Source of the DNA: Rikenella microfusus
GTDB lineage: Bacteria > Bacteroidota > Bacteroidia > Bacteroidales > Tenuifilaceae
Length of the DNA stretch: 64,000 nucleotides
Direction: 5' to 3'
NCBI GenBank assembly: GCA_020722565.1
Contig: DYKO01000011.1
Span: forward strand, 29,127-93,126
The notes beneath the pieces are model-generated. The model ran no database searches, was not told the origin of the DNA, and was given only the letters and a program-made list of their open reading frames with translations. Position 1 is the stretch's first letter. Every line of letters starts with the position of its first letter. Positions 18,972 through 28,224 of this stretch are shown here, one piece after another. Position numbers and translations under genes: made by a program.

Positions 18972-21020
18972 ATGGGACAGAGCTCTGATAACGGATATAG
19001 TTTGGATGAGTTAAGAAGCGAACTTGAAAAAATTAAAGCAGCCTACAACGATTTAAAAATCAAGTTCGAACAGGAGTTATTGTACTGGCAAAAAAACAGG
19101 GAAAAAGTTGTTGAAGTGGAACAGCGAGATGCAACTCTTTTAGCTGCTAACCCCGGGTTAATGTTTGTGTTTAGTAGAGATGGTGTTTTTCTTGACTACA
19201 GCGGGTGTCCCAACGAGATGTATATACCACCCGATATCTTTTTAGGGAAAAAAGTTGAACAGGTGCTTCCAAGGTCTGTTGCCAGTTTAACCCATGAAAA
19301 AATTAATCGGTTATTTGAAACCGGTCAGATGCAGGTTTACGACTACGAACTTGAAATAGGTGGGAAACTCATGTACTTTGAAAGCCGGCTGGTAAGGTAT
19401 GGCGAAAATAAGGCTTTGGCAGTTACCCGAAATATTACTTCGCGAAAGCAGGCAGAAATTAAGCTAAGAGAGAGTGAGGTTCGTTACCAGGAACTTTACA
19501 ACCTCTTAAGGCTCATGGCAGATAATACCCCCGATATGATTTGGGCTAAGGATACACAAAATCGATACATCTTTGCCAATAGATCAATCTGTGAAAATCT
19601 TTTATCGGCAACCGATACTTCAGAACCTATTGGTAAGACAGATTTGTATTTTGCCCAACGCGAGCGCGATGCTCATCCCGATAATCCCCTATGGCATACA
19701 TTTTGTGAGTTGTGTATGGATTCCGATAAGCTTGTATTACAGGAACTTCGCCTCATGCAGATCGATGAATTCGGAAATGTAAAGGGAAAATTTCTTTATC
19801 TTGATGTACACAAGGCACCGCTTTATGATAGGGAGGGGAATCTTATTGGCGTAGTGGGTACTGCTCGCGACATAACTGAAAAAAAGGCCATTGAAGAAAA
19901 ACTCAAACTTTCCGAAGAAACCTATAAGGGTATTATCAATAGCATCTCCGAAGCTGTTTATATTCAAGATGAGCGTGGTGTGTTTCTTGACGTGAACGAC
20001 ACAGCTGTAAAACTGTACGGCTATCCGAGGGAATATTTCATTGGTAAAACTCCCGAATTTTTGTCTGCACCGGGATACAACGATTTGAGCAAGGTTGCCG
20101 AATGCGTGATAAAAGCGTTTTATGGAGAACCCCAGGTGTTCGAGTTTTGGGGAATAAGAAGTAATGGTGAATTTTTCCCCAAGATTGTTAGTCTTACTCC
20201 AGGGATGTATTTTGGGGAAAAGTGTGTTATTGCCGTTGCCCGCGATATTACCCAGCAAAAAGAATGGGAGCAGGAGCTCCTCGACGCAAAGGTCAAAGCT
20301 GAGGAAAATGATAGGTTGAAAACATCCTTCCTATCAAACATGAGTCATGAAATCCGAACTCCGATTAATGGTATCCTTGGTTTTGTTCAGCTCATGCGTG
20401 GACTGAATATTACTGCGGAACAACTTGAAAAGTATTTGGATATCATAGAAATTAGCGGCAATAGGCTTAACAAGTTGCTTAGTGGGTTAATCAACCTATC
20501 TAGTATTGAGTCTGGTCAGGTCGTAGTTCACGAACGGTTATCTAAATTAAATAGCATCATTGAATATGTTTATGATTTCTTTTTACCTGCAGCCAATAAA
20601 AAGGGCATAAGTTTAGAAATCGAAAAAGCATTTGCTGAAAACCAAAACGAGGTGCTTACTGATCCCGATTTGCTACAGGACGTGCTTGTTAACTTGGTAA
20701 GCAATGCTATTAAATATACCAGCAAAGGGTTTGTTCGAATTCGATGCGAATACGTAAATGGTCTCCATAAATTTGCTGTAAGCGACAGTGGAATTGGAAT
20801 TCCTAAAGAGAAGCAGGAGAAAATTTTTGATCGGTTTTACAGAGCACATGATTATTTAACTGATCCCACCGAAGGGGCTGGTTTGGGGCTCTCTATAGCT
20901 AGGGGTTATGTAGAACGATTGGGCGGTAAATTGTGGGTGGAGAGTGAACCTGATAAGGGAACTGTATTTTACTTCACCATTCCTTTCAAATTGGAGAGCA
21001 AATCTAGAAGAACCTCATAA
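18972..21020 (+). CDS. Multi-PAS sensor histidine kinase
   Basis: From the ATG at 18972 the protein has 682 residues and no membrane segment, so it is probably cytosolic. A short coiled coil (about 10-50) leads into three PAS domains (about 60-165, 178-305 and 310-430; examples MFVFSRDGVFLDYSG, DMIWAKDTQNRYIFANR, AVYIQDERGVFLDVN). Then come the dimerisation helix with the H-box SFLSNMSHEIRTPINGILGF and the ATPase domain (DLLQDVLVNLVSNAIKYTSKG, DSGIGIPKEKQEKIFDRFYR, GAGLGLSIARGYVERLGG). A TTG start 21 bases earlier is less likely. The degraded receiver gene just downstream was probably its partner or a paralogue of one. Confidence 0.92.
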   Translation: MGQSSDNGYSLDELRSELEKIKAAYNDLKIKFEQELLYWQKNREKVVEVEQRDATLLAANPGLMFVFSRDGVFLDYSGCPNEMYIPPDIFLGKKVEQVLPRSVASLTHEKINRLFETGQMQVYDYELEIGGKLMYFESRLVRYGENKALAVTRNITSRKQAEIKLRESEVRYQELYNLLRLMADNTPDMIWAKDTQNRYIFANRSICENLLSATDTSEPIGKTDLYFAQRERDAHPDNPLWHTFCELCMDSDKLVLQELRLMQIDEFGNVKGKFLYLDVHKAPLYDREGNLIGVVGTARDITEKKAIEEKLKLSEETYKGIINSISEAVYIQDERGVFLDVNDTAVKLYGYPREYFIGKTPEFLSAPGYNDLSKVAECVIKAFYGEPQVFEFWGIRSNGEFFPKIVSLTPGMYFGEKCVIAVARDITQQKEWEQELLDAKVKAEENDRLKTSFLSNMSHEIRTPINGILGFVQLMRGLNITAEQLEKYLDIIEISGNRLNKLLSGLINLSSIESGQVVVHERLSKLNSIIEYVYDFFLPAANKKGISLEIEKAFAENQNEVLTDPDLLQDVLVNLVSNAIKYTSKGFVRIRCEYVNGLHKFAVSDSGIGIPKEKQEKIFDRFYRAHDYLTDPTEGAGLGLSIARGYVERLGGKLWVESEPDKGTVFYFTIPFKLESKSRRTS

Positions 21021-21054
21021 TAGGTGAGGTGCATAAAACCCAATTTGAAAAGAG

Positions 21055-21418
21055 ATTTAATATACTTAAAATATTTTAGATGATGAAGAATACTCGGTTT
21101 TAATGCTTCAGGGAGGATTACAGGATATTGCAAAGGAGATACTGGTGGTCCGAAATGGCTGAGGTGCAAAAGAAATGATCAGAAAGATTCAAGGTATTGA
21201 CTTGGTGCTTAGGGATATTAAATTACCCGATATCAATGGTTATGAAGCAACACGTATAATAAGGGAGTTGAGATCGGATGTTTGAATTGTTGCTCAAGCT
21301 GCCAAACAATGCACTCGGATGAGGAAAGAGCAAGTGGGTCAGATTTTGATGCCTATAATACCAAACTAATTGATTTGGTTAAAATAACTGAAATGATACA
21401 CAAATTTTTAAGTGGTAA
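21055..21418 (+). pseudogene. Decayed response-regulator receiver gene
   Basis: No open frame covers this stretch, but fragments of a receiver domain can be read in order. In the frame starting at 21070: ILDDEEYSVLMLQ, then IAKEILVVRNG, ending at a TGA (21160-21162). After a frameshift: IDLVLRDIKLPDINGYEATR, ending IRELRSDV and a TGA, then IVAQAAK. After another shift: DAYNTKLIDLVKITEMIHKFL. These match receiver landmarks: the acidic pair, the phospho-acceptor block (D changed to R-D here), the GYEATR helix and the K-P-I block (K followed by L). The intact receiver gene at 38471 has the same order. Direction and position suggest a former partner of the upstream kinase. Confidence 0.8.
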
Positions 21419-23524
21419 TCAGTCCCTTATTCCCCATTGGTAGAGCATGTAGGAGTAAATAAAAGCTTGTTCCTTGAGTTGCTTATACCTTCCCGATGAA
21501 CCGCTATGCCCTGAGTCGATTTCAACCCAAAGGAGTATTTGACTTGGGGCTGTGTTGTTATTTCTCAGCTTCGCCACCCACTTAACGGGTTCGTGGTAAA
21601 GAACCTGACTGTCGTTATATCCGCCAATTACCAACATGTTGGGGTAGGGTTGCTTTTTAACCTGATCGTAGGGTGAGTACGATTTGATGTAAAAGTAGAA
21701 AACGGAATCATGGGGGTTGCCCCATTCATTGTATTCAACAGTAGTTAGGGATTGTGAAGAATCGAGCATTGATGTCAGAACATCAACAAATGGGACTTCG
21801 GCAACAACGGCTTTGAACAACTGGGGTTTTGCGTTTACTGCTGCGCCAACCAGTAGGCCTCCGGCGCTACTTCCATATGCAATCAGTTTTGATGCTGAGG
21901 TGTAGCCATCATCAATGAGTTTTGTAGCACAGGATAAGTAGTCGGTAAAAGAATTGTGTTTGTTTAGCAGCCGTCCAGAATCGTACCAGTAACGACCCAT
22001 TTCCTGGCCGCCCCTAACATGGGCAATGGCATACACTACACCCCTATCGAGCAGGCTAACCAGATTGGGATCAAAGGTTGGGTTGATAGAGTAGCCATAG
22101 GCTCCATAGCCATACAAAAGTAGTGGCGTATTGGGACTAAATTTAACACCTTTACGGTAAACCAGCGAAATGGGTATTTGAACGTTATCGGGAGCAACTG
22201 CCCATACGCGTTTCGACTCGTAATTTGTGGGGTTATATTCTCCCAGTACCTCATTTTGTTTAAGTATTCGCTTTTCATGCTTTGCCATATTGTACTCACA
22301 TGTTGTGCCAGGAGTGGTGAGTGAGGTAAAGTAGTAGATGAATAAATTGGTGTTAAACTCTGGGTTAATAGAAGGGATGGCTGTGTAAATATCTTCGCCA
22401 AAATCAATGTGATGATCTTCTAATGTTTTAAGGTTGGTTATTCTAATTTTCATTAGAGCTTCGCTACGTTCAGTTACCACCAGAAAGTTACTGAACGCTT
22501 CCATGGTGAGTATAAGCATGTTGGGTTTTCCGACAATAAATGCTTCCCAGTTCTTTATTGAAGGGTTTGATATGGGGGCTCTGTAAACCATGAAGTTTGG
22601 TGCTTTGTAATTCGAAAGAAAATAAAAATAGTTACCGGAATGATCAACTGTGTATTCGATGCCCATTGAGCGACTAGCAATTAGTCGAAACTTTTCCCGT
22701 GGGCGGTTGGCGTTCAGAAACCAGCATTCAGAACTAAGTCCATCTGAACTGTTGATAATGATATATTCGTGCGATTTGGTTGTGAAGGCATGAACGCGAT
22801 AAGTGGGATCTATCTCCTTGAAAACCAGTTCGTCATCGTTGGGTTGCAGGATGTCGTGACGATATATTGCCGAAGGTCTCAATGTACTATCCTTATACGA
22901 ATAAAATACGTAACGGCTATCGTTAGTCCATGCAACCTCCCCTGTGGTATTCTCAATTTTGTGTTCTAAGAGTCTTCCAGAGGCTAAGTCTTTAAAGTAA
23001 ATGGAAAATATTCGTCGTCCTGATGTGTCAACACCTAAAGCCATAATGTGGTTGTCGGGAGAAATATCGATACTGGCAACCTGGCAGTACTTGTGGCCAG
23101 TGGCCAATTCGTTTTCATCGAGTATAATTTCTTCAGGGGCTTTCATACTTCCCTTTCGCCTACAATTGATTGGGTATTCCTTTCCCTCCTCATACCTAAC
23201 ATAATAGTAATAACCATTCATGTAAATCGGAACGGTAATGTCTTCGCCTCGTTTTCGGGAGTGCATTTCAGCAATAAGCTTATCCTGAAAGGGCTTGGTT
23301 TCCTCCATTACCGAGTAGGTATATGCGTTTTCAGCAAGTATATAATCAATTACTTCTTGAGAATCGCGTTGATGTAGCCAGTAGTAGGGGTCGATGCGGG
23401 TGTCACCAAACATCACAAATATTTTATTTTCCTGCTTGGCAACTGGGGGATGGGGAATATAGGAGCAGGCCTGTGCTATGGCAATTATAAAAATTGGTGC
23501 TAGGTGTTTGACACTTTTATTCAT
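21419..23524 (-). CDS. S9 family peptidase, oligopeptidase B-like lipoprotein
   Basis: From the ATG at 23524 the protein has 701 residues: a lipoprotein signal (IFIIAIAQAC), an N-terminal propeller beginning with DTRIDPYYWLHQRDSQEV, and a C-terminal alpha/beta hydrolase. The catalytic serine is in YGSSAGGLLVGAAVN (about residue 565), with an Asp in GGYNDSQVLYHEP and His in DSGHSGSSGRYKQ. Oligopeptidase B cuts short peptides after basic residues; the acidic EYNEWGNP region used for that is present, but specificity remains inference. The signal places this enzyme outside the cytoplasm, unlike the E. coli enzyme. It converges on the receiver pseudogene. Confidence 0.9.
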   Translation of the reverse strand: MNKSVKHLAPIFIIAIAQACSYIPHPPVAKQENKIFVMFGDTRIDPYYWLHQRDSQEVIDYILAENAYTYSVMEETKPFQDKLIAEMHSRKRGEDITVPIYMNGYYYYVRYEEGKEYPINCRRKGSMKAPEEIILDENELATGHKYCQVASIDISPDNHIMALGVDTSGRRIFSIYFKDLASGRLLEHKIENTTGEVAWTNDSRYVFYSYKDSTLRPSAIYRHDILQPNDDELVFKEIDPTYRVHAFTTKSHEYIIINSSDGLSSECWFLNANRPREKFRLIASRSMGIEYTVDHSGNYFYFLSNYKAPNFMVYRAPISNPSIKNWEAFIVGKPNMLILTMEAFSNFLVVTERSEALMKIRITNLKTLEDHHIDFGEDIYTAIPSINPEFNTNLFIYYFTSLTTPGTTCEYNMAKHEKRILKQNEVLGEYNPTNYESKRVWAVAPDNVQIPISLVYRKGVKFSPNTPLLLYGYGAYGYSINPTFDPNLVSLLDRGVVYAIAHVRGGQEMGRYWYDSGRLLNKHNSFTDYLSCATKLIDDGYTSASKLIAYGSSAGGLLVGAAVNAKPQLFKAVVAEVPFVDVLTSMLDSSQSLTTVEYNEWGNPHDSVFYFYIKSYSPYDQVKKQPYPNMLVIGGYNDSQVLYHEPVKWVAKLRNNNTAPSQILLWVEIDSGHSGSSGRYKQLKEQAFIYSYMLYQWGIRD

Positions 23525-23547
23525 ATCAAATGGCACGTTTATTCAAT

Positions 23548-23578
23548 CAAAGTTAAGACATACGTTTATTATTGCAAA
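23548..23578 (-). promoter_or_regulatory. Bacteroidota-type promoter for the S9 peptidase gene
   Basis: Minus-strand TTTG (23575-23578), 19-base spacer, TAACTTTG (23548-23555), both perfect. It lies 24 bases upstream of the ATG at 23524, which supports that start over the one at 23536. Confidence 0.65.
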
Positions 23579-23679
23579 ATTGAGTTGCTGATTTCTAAAT
23601 ATTAGACCAAAGAATTTGAGCTATTTTAAAAGATATTTTGATTAAGCATCCTGTTATTCTGTTTGTTAATAAAATAAAA

Positions 23680-24207
23680 ATGATAGAGGTGACTATGCGA
23701 AATCTAATCATAGTGTTTTTGAGCTTACTATTTGGTTTATCTTGCTCTTAACGCAAAACTTCAAGTAATGACCGTCATATTCCCATTTTAGATTTCAGCG
23801 CTATGGAATCCCTATTTTTAAGGGGCAACGATACTATTTATATCTACAACTTTTGGGCCACATGGTGTGCACCCTGTATTAAGGAATTTCCCATTTTTGA
23901 AAGGGCTGCAAAGTTTTATGCATCAAAGCCAGTTAAATTTCTTATGGTAAGTCTTGATTTCCCTGTGGGTATCGATAACTCTTTAATTCTGTTTCTGGAA
24001 GCTCGAAATTCTGAACTTGATGTTGTTTTAGTGGATGACCCGGACCAAAATATTTGGATTAACAAGGTTAATCCCCAGTGGAGCGGAGCTCTTCCCGCTA
24101 CGCTTATAAGGTGTGGCAAAAATACAATTTTTATTGAGGATCCTGTTGATTATGAGGAACATACGCAAAGTGTTAATAAAATGATTATTAACCCTAAAAC
24201 TAAATAG
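23680..24207 (+). pseudogene. Thioredoxin-like lipoprotein gene interrupted by one in-frame stop
   Basis: In one frame from ATG 23680 (or 23695) the sequence reads a lipoprotein signal, MRNLIIVFLSLLFGLSCS, then TAA at 23749-23751, then continues open as SSNDRHIPILDFSAM and a thioredoxin fold with WATWCAPCIKEFP (CxxC), FLMVSLDFPVG and ALPATLIRCG (cis-Pro strand). Without the stop it would be a 175-residue TlpA/ResA-like membrane-anchored thiol oxidoreductase. The distal ATG at 23803 would give a 134-residue protein lacking the signal. The stop falls two codons after the lipobox Cys. It may be a true nonsense mutation, a sequencing error or a recoded stop; the rest of the frame looks intact, so the change is recent if real. 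Two bases separate its stop from the next gene. Confidence 0.75.
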
Positions 24208-24209
24208 CA

Positions 24210-24809
24210 ATGAAAAAGATTACACTAGTTGTTACATTATTATTGTCGACCATGTTTGTTATGGCCCAGGGCTTGAAAGTTGGTGATGCTGCTCCCGATT
24301 TTCGCCTTAAGAATGTCGATGGCAAAATGGTATCTTTAGCCGATTACCCTAAAACTAAGGGATTTATTGTTATTTTTTCGTGCAATCACTGTCCCTATGT
24401 TAAGGCTTATGAGGGTAGGATTATAGAGCTACATAAAAAGTATGAGCCGCTGGGATTTCCAGTAATAGCTATTAATTCAAACGACCCCGAAGTTGTTCCC
24501 GAAGATTCGTATGACAAGATGATTGAGCACGCTAAGGAGAAAAAATTTTCCTTCCCCTATTTATTTGACCAAGGACAGAGAATTTTACCACAGTACGGCG
24601 CAGCCCGAACCCCGCATGTGTTTGTCCTGAGCAAGCAGGGAATGGAATATAGGGTAGAGTATATTGGCGCTATTGACGATAACTATAAGGATGCTTCTGC
24701 CGTAAAAGAAAAATATGTAGAAAATGCAGTTAATGCGCTGCTGGCTGGGAAAAAACCAACGGTAACTGAAACCAAAGCAGTTGGTTGCTCCATTAAGGTT
24801 AAAAAATAG
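24210..24809 (+). CDS. Secreted thioredoxin/AhpC-TSA-like protein
   Basis: The 199-residue protein has a signal peptide (ITLVVTLLLSTMFVMAQ) and a redoxin fold: VGDAAPDFRLKNVDG, then FIVIFSCNHCPYVKAYE, whose CNHC is the CxxC redox pair, and ARTPHVFVLSKQG with the cis-Pro. Such proteins transfer thiol electrons in the periplasm; partners are unknown. It starts 2 bases after the interrupted thioredoxin gene and is presumably co-transcribed with it, so loss of the first may be tolerated because of this second one. A single Cys near the C-terminus (AVGCSIKV) is of unknown role. Confidence 0.85.
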   Translation: MKKITLVVTLLLSTMFVMAQGLKVGDAAPDFRLKNVDGKMVSLADYPKTKGFIVIFSCNHCPYVKAYEGRIIELHKKYEPLGFPVIAINSNDPEVVPEDSYDKMIEHAKEKKFSFPYLFDQGQRILPQYGAARTPHVFVLSKQGMEYRVEYIGAIDDNYKDASAVKEKYVENAVNALLAGKKPTVTETKAVGCSIKVKK

Positions 24810-24905
24810 CTCTTTTGTTTTATATTTTTTTGAAGCGCTGGAAATACTAGTGCTTTTATTTTGTTAACTTATCGTGGTTTATTTAATTTTGTTTTTTTAA
24901 TAGTG

Positions 24906-25580
24906 ATGTCCGATTTAAGCATTGTTCGAACCAATGATGGGAGTCCAACACTCTTTTCCAGTAGATTTGGAGCCTATTACCATTCACTTAATGGAGCTGT
25001 TACCGAATCGAATCATATCTTTATTGACGCAGGGTTAAGGTATGTGGCTGAAAGGACTAAAAGCATTTCGATTTTAGAGGTTGGATTTGGAACAGGTTTA
25101 AATGCTTTGCTAACTGCAATGGTAGCCAGAAATCTTAATATCGATTTTTATTACCATGGAATTGAGCTCTATCCTCCACCCAATGATTTGCTCTCAGAGT
25201 TGAATTTGAACGAAATTTTTAAGGATGACGAATCCGCTGATTTATGGAGTTTAATTGCCAATTCAACCTGGAATAACGAGATTCAATTGGCATCAAATTT
25301 TAGAATTCACAAAGAAATTGCAGATTTTACAGGATGGGTATCCCGCAAAAATTACTCTTTGGTATATTTTGATGCCTTTGCCCCTGATGACCAACCCGAG
25401 ATGTGGAGCCAGGAACAACTTATGAAAATTAACAAGGCTTTGAACGCCAATGGCGTTTTGGTTACATATTCTGCCAAGGGAATGGTAAAATCAAACCTGC
25501 GGTTTGCAGGATTTAAAGTTGAACGATTATCGGGGCCGCCAGGTAAGCGACATATGATTAGAGCTATAAAATTAGCCTAA
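24906..25580 (+). CDS. mnmD: tRNA U34 methyltransferase MnmD
   Basis: MnmD methylates 5-aminomethyl(-2-thio)uridine at tRNA wobble position 34. The 224-residue protein has the family's N-terminal PTLFSSRFGAYYHSLNGAVTES, motif I LEVGFGTGLNALLT, and the signature YFDAFAPDDQPEMWS. It ends VERLSGPPGKRHMIRA, as stand-alone MnmD proteins do; the oxidase domain MnmC1 is absent. The ATG at 24906 is used since the frame upstream reads as a hydrophobic leader unrelated to the family. Confidence 0.92.
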   Translation: MSDLSIVRTNDGSPTLFSSRFGAYYHSLNGAVTESNHIFIDAGLRYVAERTKSISILEVGFGTGLNALLTAMVARNLNIDFYYHGIELYPPPNDLLSELNLNEIFKDDESADLWSLIANSTWNNEIQLASNFRIHKEIADFTGWVSRKNYSLVYFDAFAPDDQPEMWSQEQLMKINKALNANGVLVTYSAKGMVKSNLRFAGFKVERLSGPPGKRHMIRAIKLA

Positions 25581-25609
25581 GCAATTTTTGCAAAAAAAAG
25601 CTTTCACTT

Positions 25610-25640
25610 TTGTGCTGCATTAAAAAGTGTAGTATCTTCG
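25610..25640 (+). promoter_or_regulatory. Putative promoter for the FKBP gene
   Basis: TTTG at 25610-25613, a 19-base spacer, TATCTTCG at 25633-25640 (one base off TAnnTTTG). The leader to the ATG at 25684 would be about 35 bases. Confidence 0.5.
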
Positions 25641-25683
25641 CATGAATAATTTTAGAAAGTAAACCCATAAAATTAATATCAAC

Positions 25684-26409
25684 ATGAAATTAAAATCTCT
25701 TTTAATTGCTGTACTTGTGCTACCCGTAGTGGTATCATGTCAGAATTCGAACAAAAAGGTAGGTAAGGTTATGCTTAAAACCGATGTTGATACTCTAAGC
25801 TATGCCCTTGGTGTTAACATTGCAGGTAGCTTTAACAATGCCAAACTCGATGATGTTAACTATAAGGCCATTGCCCGTGCCATTCAGGATGTTTTCAGCA
25901 AGGATTCTTCAAGGATTAAAATGAGTGACGAAGAAGCCATGAAATACATTCAGGATTATTTCAATCGTCGCGAAATGAGAATTGCCAAGGAAAATCTTGA
26001 GGCAAGTAAAAAGTTCTTAGAAGAGAATAAAACCAAGGAGGGGGTAATTGTTGACTCAACTGGTCTTCAGTATAAGATAATTACCGAGGGTACTGGCCCT
26101 ATGCCTACTACTGAGGATGTAGTAAAGGTTCACTACAAAGGGACCCTAATTGATGGTACCACATTCGATTCATCATACGATAGGGGAGAACCCGCCCAAT
26201 TTAAGTTGAATCAGGTTATTCCAGGTTGGACTATCGGGCTTCAGAAAATGAAGGTAGGCTCTAAGTTTATGCTCTACGTACCCAGCGAAATGGCATATGG
26301 TGAGCGCGTACGTCCCGGTGGACCTATTGGACCTAACCAAGCTCTTATCTTTGAAGTTGAACTTCTTGATATTGTTAAGGAGCAGCCTGCAAAAAATGAT
26401 AAGAAGTAA
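25684..26409 (+). CDS. FKBP-type peptidyl-prolyl isomerase lipoprotein
   Basis: The 241-residue protein has a lipoprotein signal (LLIAVLVLPVVVSC), an FkpA-type N-terminal helical dimerisation region (about 30-120, DTLSYALGVNIAGSF and EKENLEASKKF-like helices) and a C-terminal FKBP domain (about 125-235: VVKVHYKGTLIDGTTFDSSY, VIPGWTIGLQKMKVGSK, YGERVRPGGPIGPNQALIFEVELL). It probably folds proteins in the periplasm as FkpA and Mip do. It is followed by its own terminator, so it is monocistronic. Confidence 0.93.
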   Translation: MKLKSLLIAVLVLPVVVSCQNSNKKVGKVMLKTDVDTLSYALGVNIAGSFNNAKLDDVNYKAIARAIQDVFSKDSSRIKMSDEEAMKYIQDYFNRREMRIAKENLEASKKFLEENKTKEGVIVDSTGLQYKIITEGTGPMPTTEDVVKVHYKGTLIDGTTFDSSYDRGEPAQFKLNQVIPGWTIGLQKMKVGSKFMLYVPSEMAYGERVRPGGPIGPNQALIFEVELLDIVKEQPAKNDKK

Positions 26410-26437
26410 TAATCAAATTATAAATTAAATTAAGCAT

Positions 26438-26468
26438 AGCCGGATGGTATATTTCATCCGGCTTTTTT
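26438..26468 (+). terminator. Rho-independent terminator after the FKBP gene
   Basis: Nine-base stem (agccggatg/catccggct), eight-base loop, then six T residues. Confidence 0.85.
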
Positions 26469-26480
26469 CAGTAAAAGAAA

Positions 26481-26846
26481 ATGGATATACAAGGGAAATT
26501 AGCTCAAAAACTTACCCAGCAAACCGGTCAGGGTAAGAATGGAGCATGGGTAAAACAAGAGTTTATTCTGGAAACTCAGGAGCAGTACCCCCGCAAAGTA
26601 TGTATATCGCTTTGGGGCGATAAGGTTAAAGACCTGGAAAACTTTAGTATAGACGATGTCTTAAAAGTTTTTGTTAATATTGAGTCTCGCGAATTTAACG
26701 GACGCTGGTACACAGATGTGCGAGCATGGAAAATTGAGCGTGTTGGAAATAGTAACGACTCCCAGGATGTAACCGATTTGCCTCCTTTTAATGATGATTT
26801 TTTACCCCATAACGAACCAACCATTGCCGATGGCTTGCCATTTTAA
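26481..26846 (+). CDS. DUF3127 protein, OB-fold-like
   Basis: The 121-residue protein matches the DUF3127 layout: MDIQGKLAQKLTQQTG, then WVKQEFILETQEQYPRKVC, a SLWGDKV turn and a VNIESREFNGRWYTDVRAW strand pair, ending in an acidic Pro/Asp tail that terminates in LPF. The order of strands suggests an OB fold. An acidic tail with a terminal hydrophobic residue is also seen in single-strand DNA binding proteins, so a nucleic-acid role is a reasonable but unproven guess. It starts 13 bases after the FKBP terminator. Confidence 0.8.
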   Translation: MDIQGKLAQKLTQQTGQGKNGAWVKQEFILETQEQYPRKVCISLWGDKVKDLENFSIDDVLKVFVNIESREFNGRWYTDVRAWKIERVGNSNDSQDVTDLPPFNDDFLPHNEPTIADGLPF

Positions 26847-26896
26847 TTTGGGTTAACTCAAAGTGATGCATTAAATTACTCACCATTAAATAGCAA

Positions 26897-28174
26897 ATGT
26901 TAGACATGGAAGAACAGCTTTTGAGAAAATACATGTTTCTTGAAGATTTAGAAAGTTGGCTGCAAGGGCAGGGGCTTAATGAAACTTTTGCTCAGTTTTT
27001 TAAGGTGGCCATATCGCTAGGAGTAATTCTTATTTTTGCGATAGTTGCCAACTACATAGCCAAACGTGTTTTTCTTACAGCTATGGCCCGGGTGGTAAAG
27101 CACACTAAAACGGAATGGGATGATATTCTTGTTCAGAAAAAGTTTTTTCACCGTTTAGCCCATTTTGCCCCTGCTATTGTGATTTACCTAACACTTGGTA
27201 TAGCGCTTTATGACTACTCACCAAAGGTTACTGTCTTTCTGCAGGCACTTACCAAGGTTTACATGATTTTTGTGGCCTTGAGTGTTTTCAATGCATTCTT
27301 GGATACTGTTAATGAAATTTATCAGGAGCTACCCTATGCCAAAAGTAGGCCTATTAAAGGTTACTTGCAAGTATTAAAAATTATCATATACATTTTTGCA
27401 GGTATCTTAATTATTGGAGTAATTATCAACAAGAGCCCCGGTTCAATTCTGGTGGGGCTCGGTGCCTCAACGGCAGTTCTCATGTTGGTTTTCAAGGATG
27501 TTATCACCGGCTTGGTTGCCTCTATTCAACTTTCAGCAAATGAGATGCTTAAATTAGGCGATTGGATTGAGATGCCCGGGCGCAACCTCGATGGAACCGT
27601 TGTGGATATTACGCTCACCACAGTTAAGGTACAAAACTTTGATAATACAATTACCACCGTACCTCCCTTCGCTCTGGTAAATGAGAGTTTCAAGAACTGG
27701 CGGGGTATGGATGAATCGGCAGGTCGCAGGATCAAGAAATCAGTTATCATAGATTCTAAAACTGTTAAGTTATGCAATCGCAAGTTGGTACAAAAACTTA
27801 GCGGTTTAAATCTTATTTCTGAATTGGTAAAGTCAGTCGATATAAACGCACTCGATGATCAGGATCCCATTAAGTTGATGAATGCCGGTGCGCAAACAAA
27901 TCTGAACCTTTTTCGTCATTACGTTCAGGAGTATCTGAACCAGCATCCGATGGTGAACAAAAGTCTAACCCTAGTGGTTAGGCTTAATCAGCCTCTAGAG
28001 TATGGAGTTCCCATGGAGATTTACTGCTTCCTCCATGAAAAATCGTTTGTCCCCTTTGAGATAATTCAATCGGAGATTTTAGGTCACATAATGGCTGCTC
28101 TGCCCGTATTTGAGCTAAAGGTTTTCCAACGCATGTCCAGCGATGATATAAGTGCAATTGCTAAAGGTCAGTAA
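26897..28174 (+). CDS. MscS-family mechanosensitive channel, YbdG-like
   Basis: The 425-residue membrane protein has about five hydrophobic segments in the first 200 residues. The pore-lining helix region SPGSILVGLGASTAVLMLVFKD and the beta-domain start LSANEMLKLGDWIEMPG are typical of MscS, followed by DGTVVDITLTTVKVQNFDNT and the cytoplasmic C-terminal part. Such channels release solutes when the membrane is stretched. The length and topology are nearest the larger YbdG-like group. ATGs at 26897 and 26906 are both possible. Confidence 0.9.
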   Translation: MLDMEEQLLRKYMFLEDLESWLQGQGLNETFAQFFKVAISLGVILIFAIVANYIAKRVFLTAMARVVKHTKTEWDDILVQKKFFHRLAHFAPAIVIYLTLGIALYDYSPKVTVFLQALTKVYMIFVALSVFNAFLDTVNEIYQELPYAKSRPIKGYLQVLKIIIYIFAGILIIGVIINKSPGSILVGLGASTAVLMLVFKDVITGLVASIQLSANEMLKLGDWIEMPGRNLDGTVVDITLTTVKVQNFDNTITTVPPFALVNESFKNWRGMDESAGRRIKKSVIIDSKTVKLCNRKLVQKLSGLNLISELVKSVDINALDDQDPIKLMNAGAQTNLNLFRHYVQEYLNQHPMVNKSLTLVVRLNQPLEYGVPMEIYCFLHEKSFVPFEIIQSEILGHIMAALPVFELKVFQRMSSDDISAIAKGQ

Positions 28175-28192
28175 ATTTTGAATGTTTCTTTT

Positions 28193-28224
28193 AAAAGCGG
28201 AACCCCATAGGGTTACGCTTTTTT
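28193..28224 (+). terminator. Rho-independent terminator after the MscS gene
   Basis: Two stacked stems, aaaagcg/cgctttt and aaccc/gggtt, with a CATA loop, followed by T residues. Confidence 0.75.

Noticed and set aside
23803..24207. Intact cytosolic thioredoxin starting at 23803
   Set aside because: The same frame continues upstream through a lipoprotein signal broken by one stop, so the gene is better read as interrupted.
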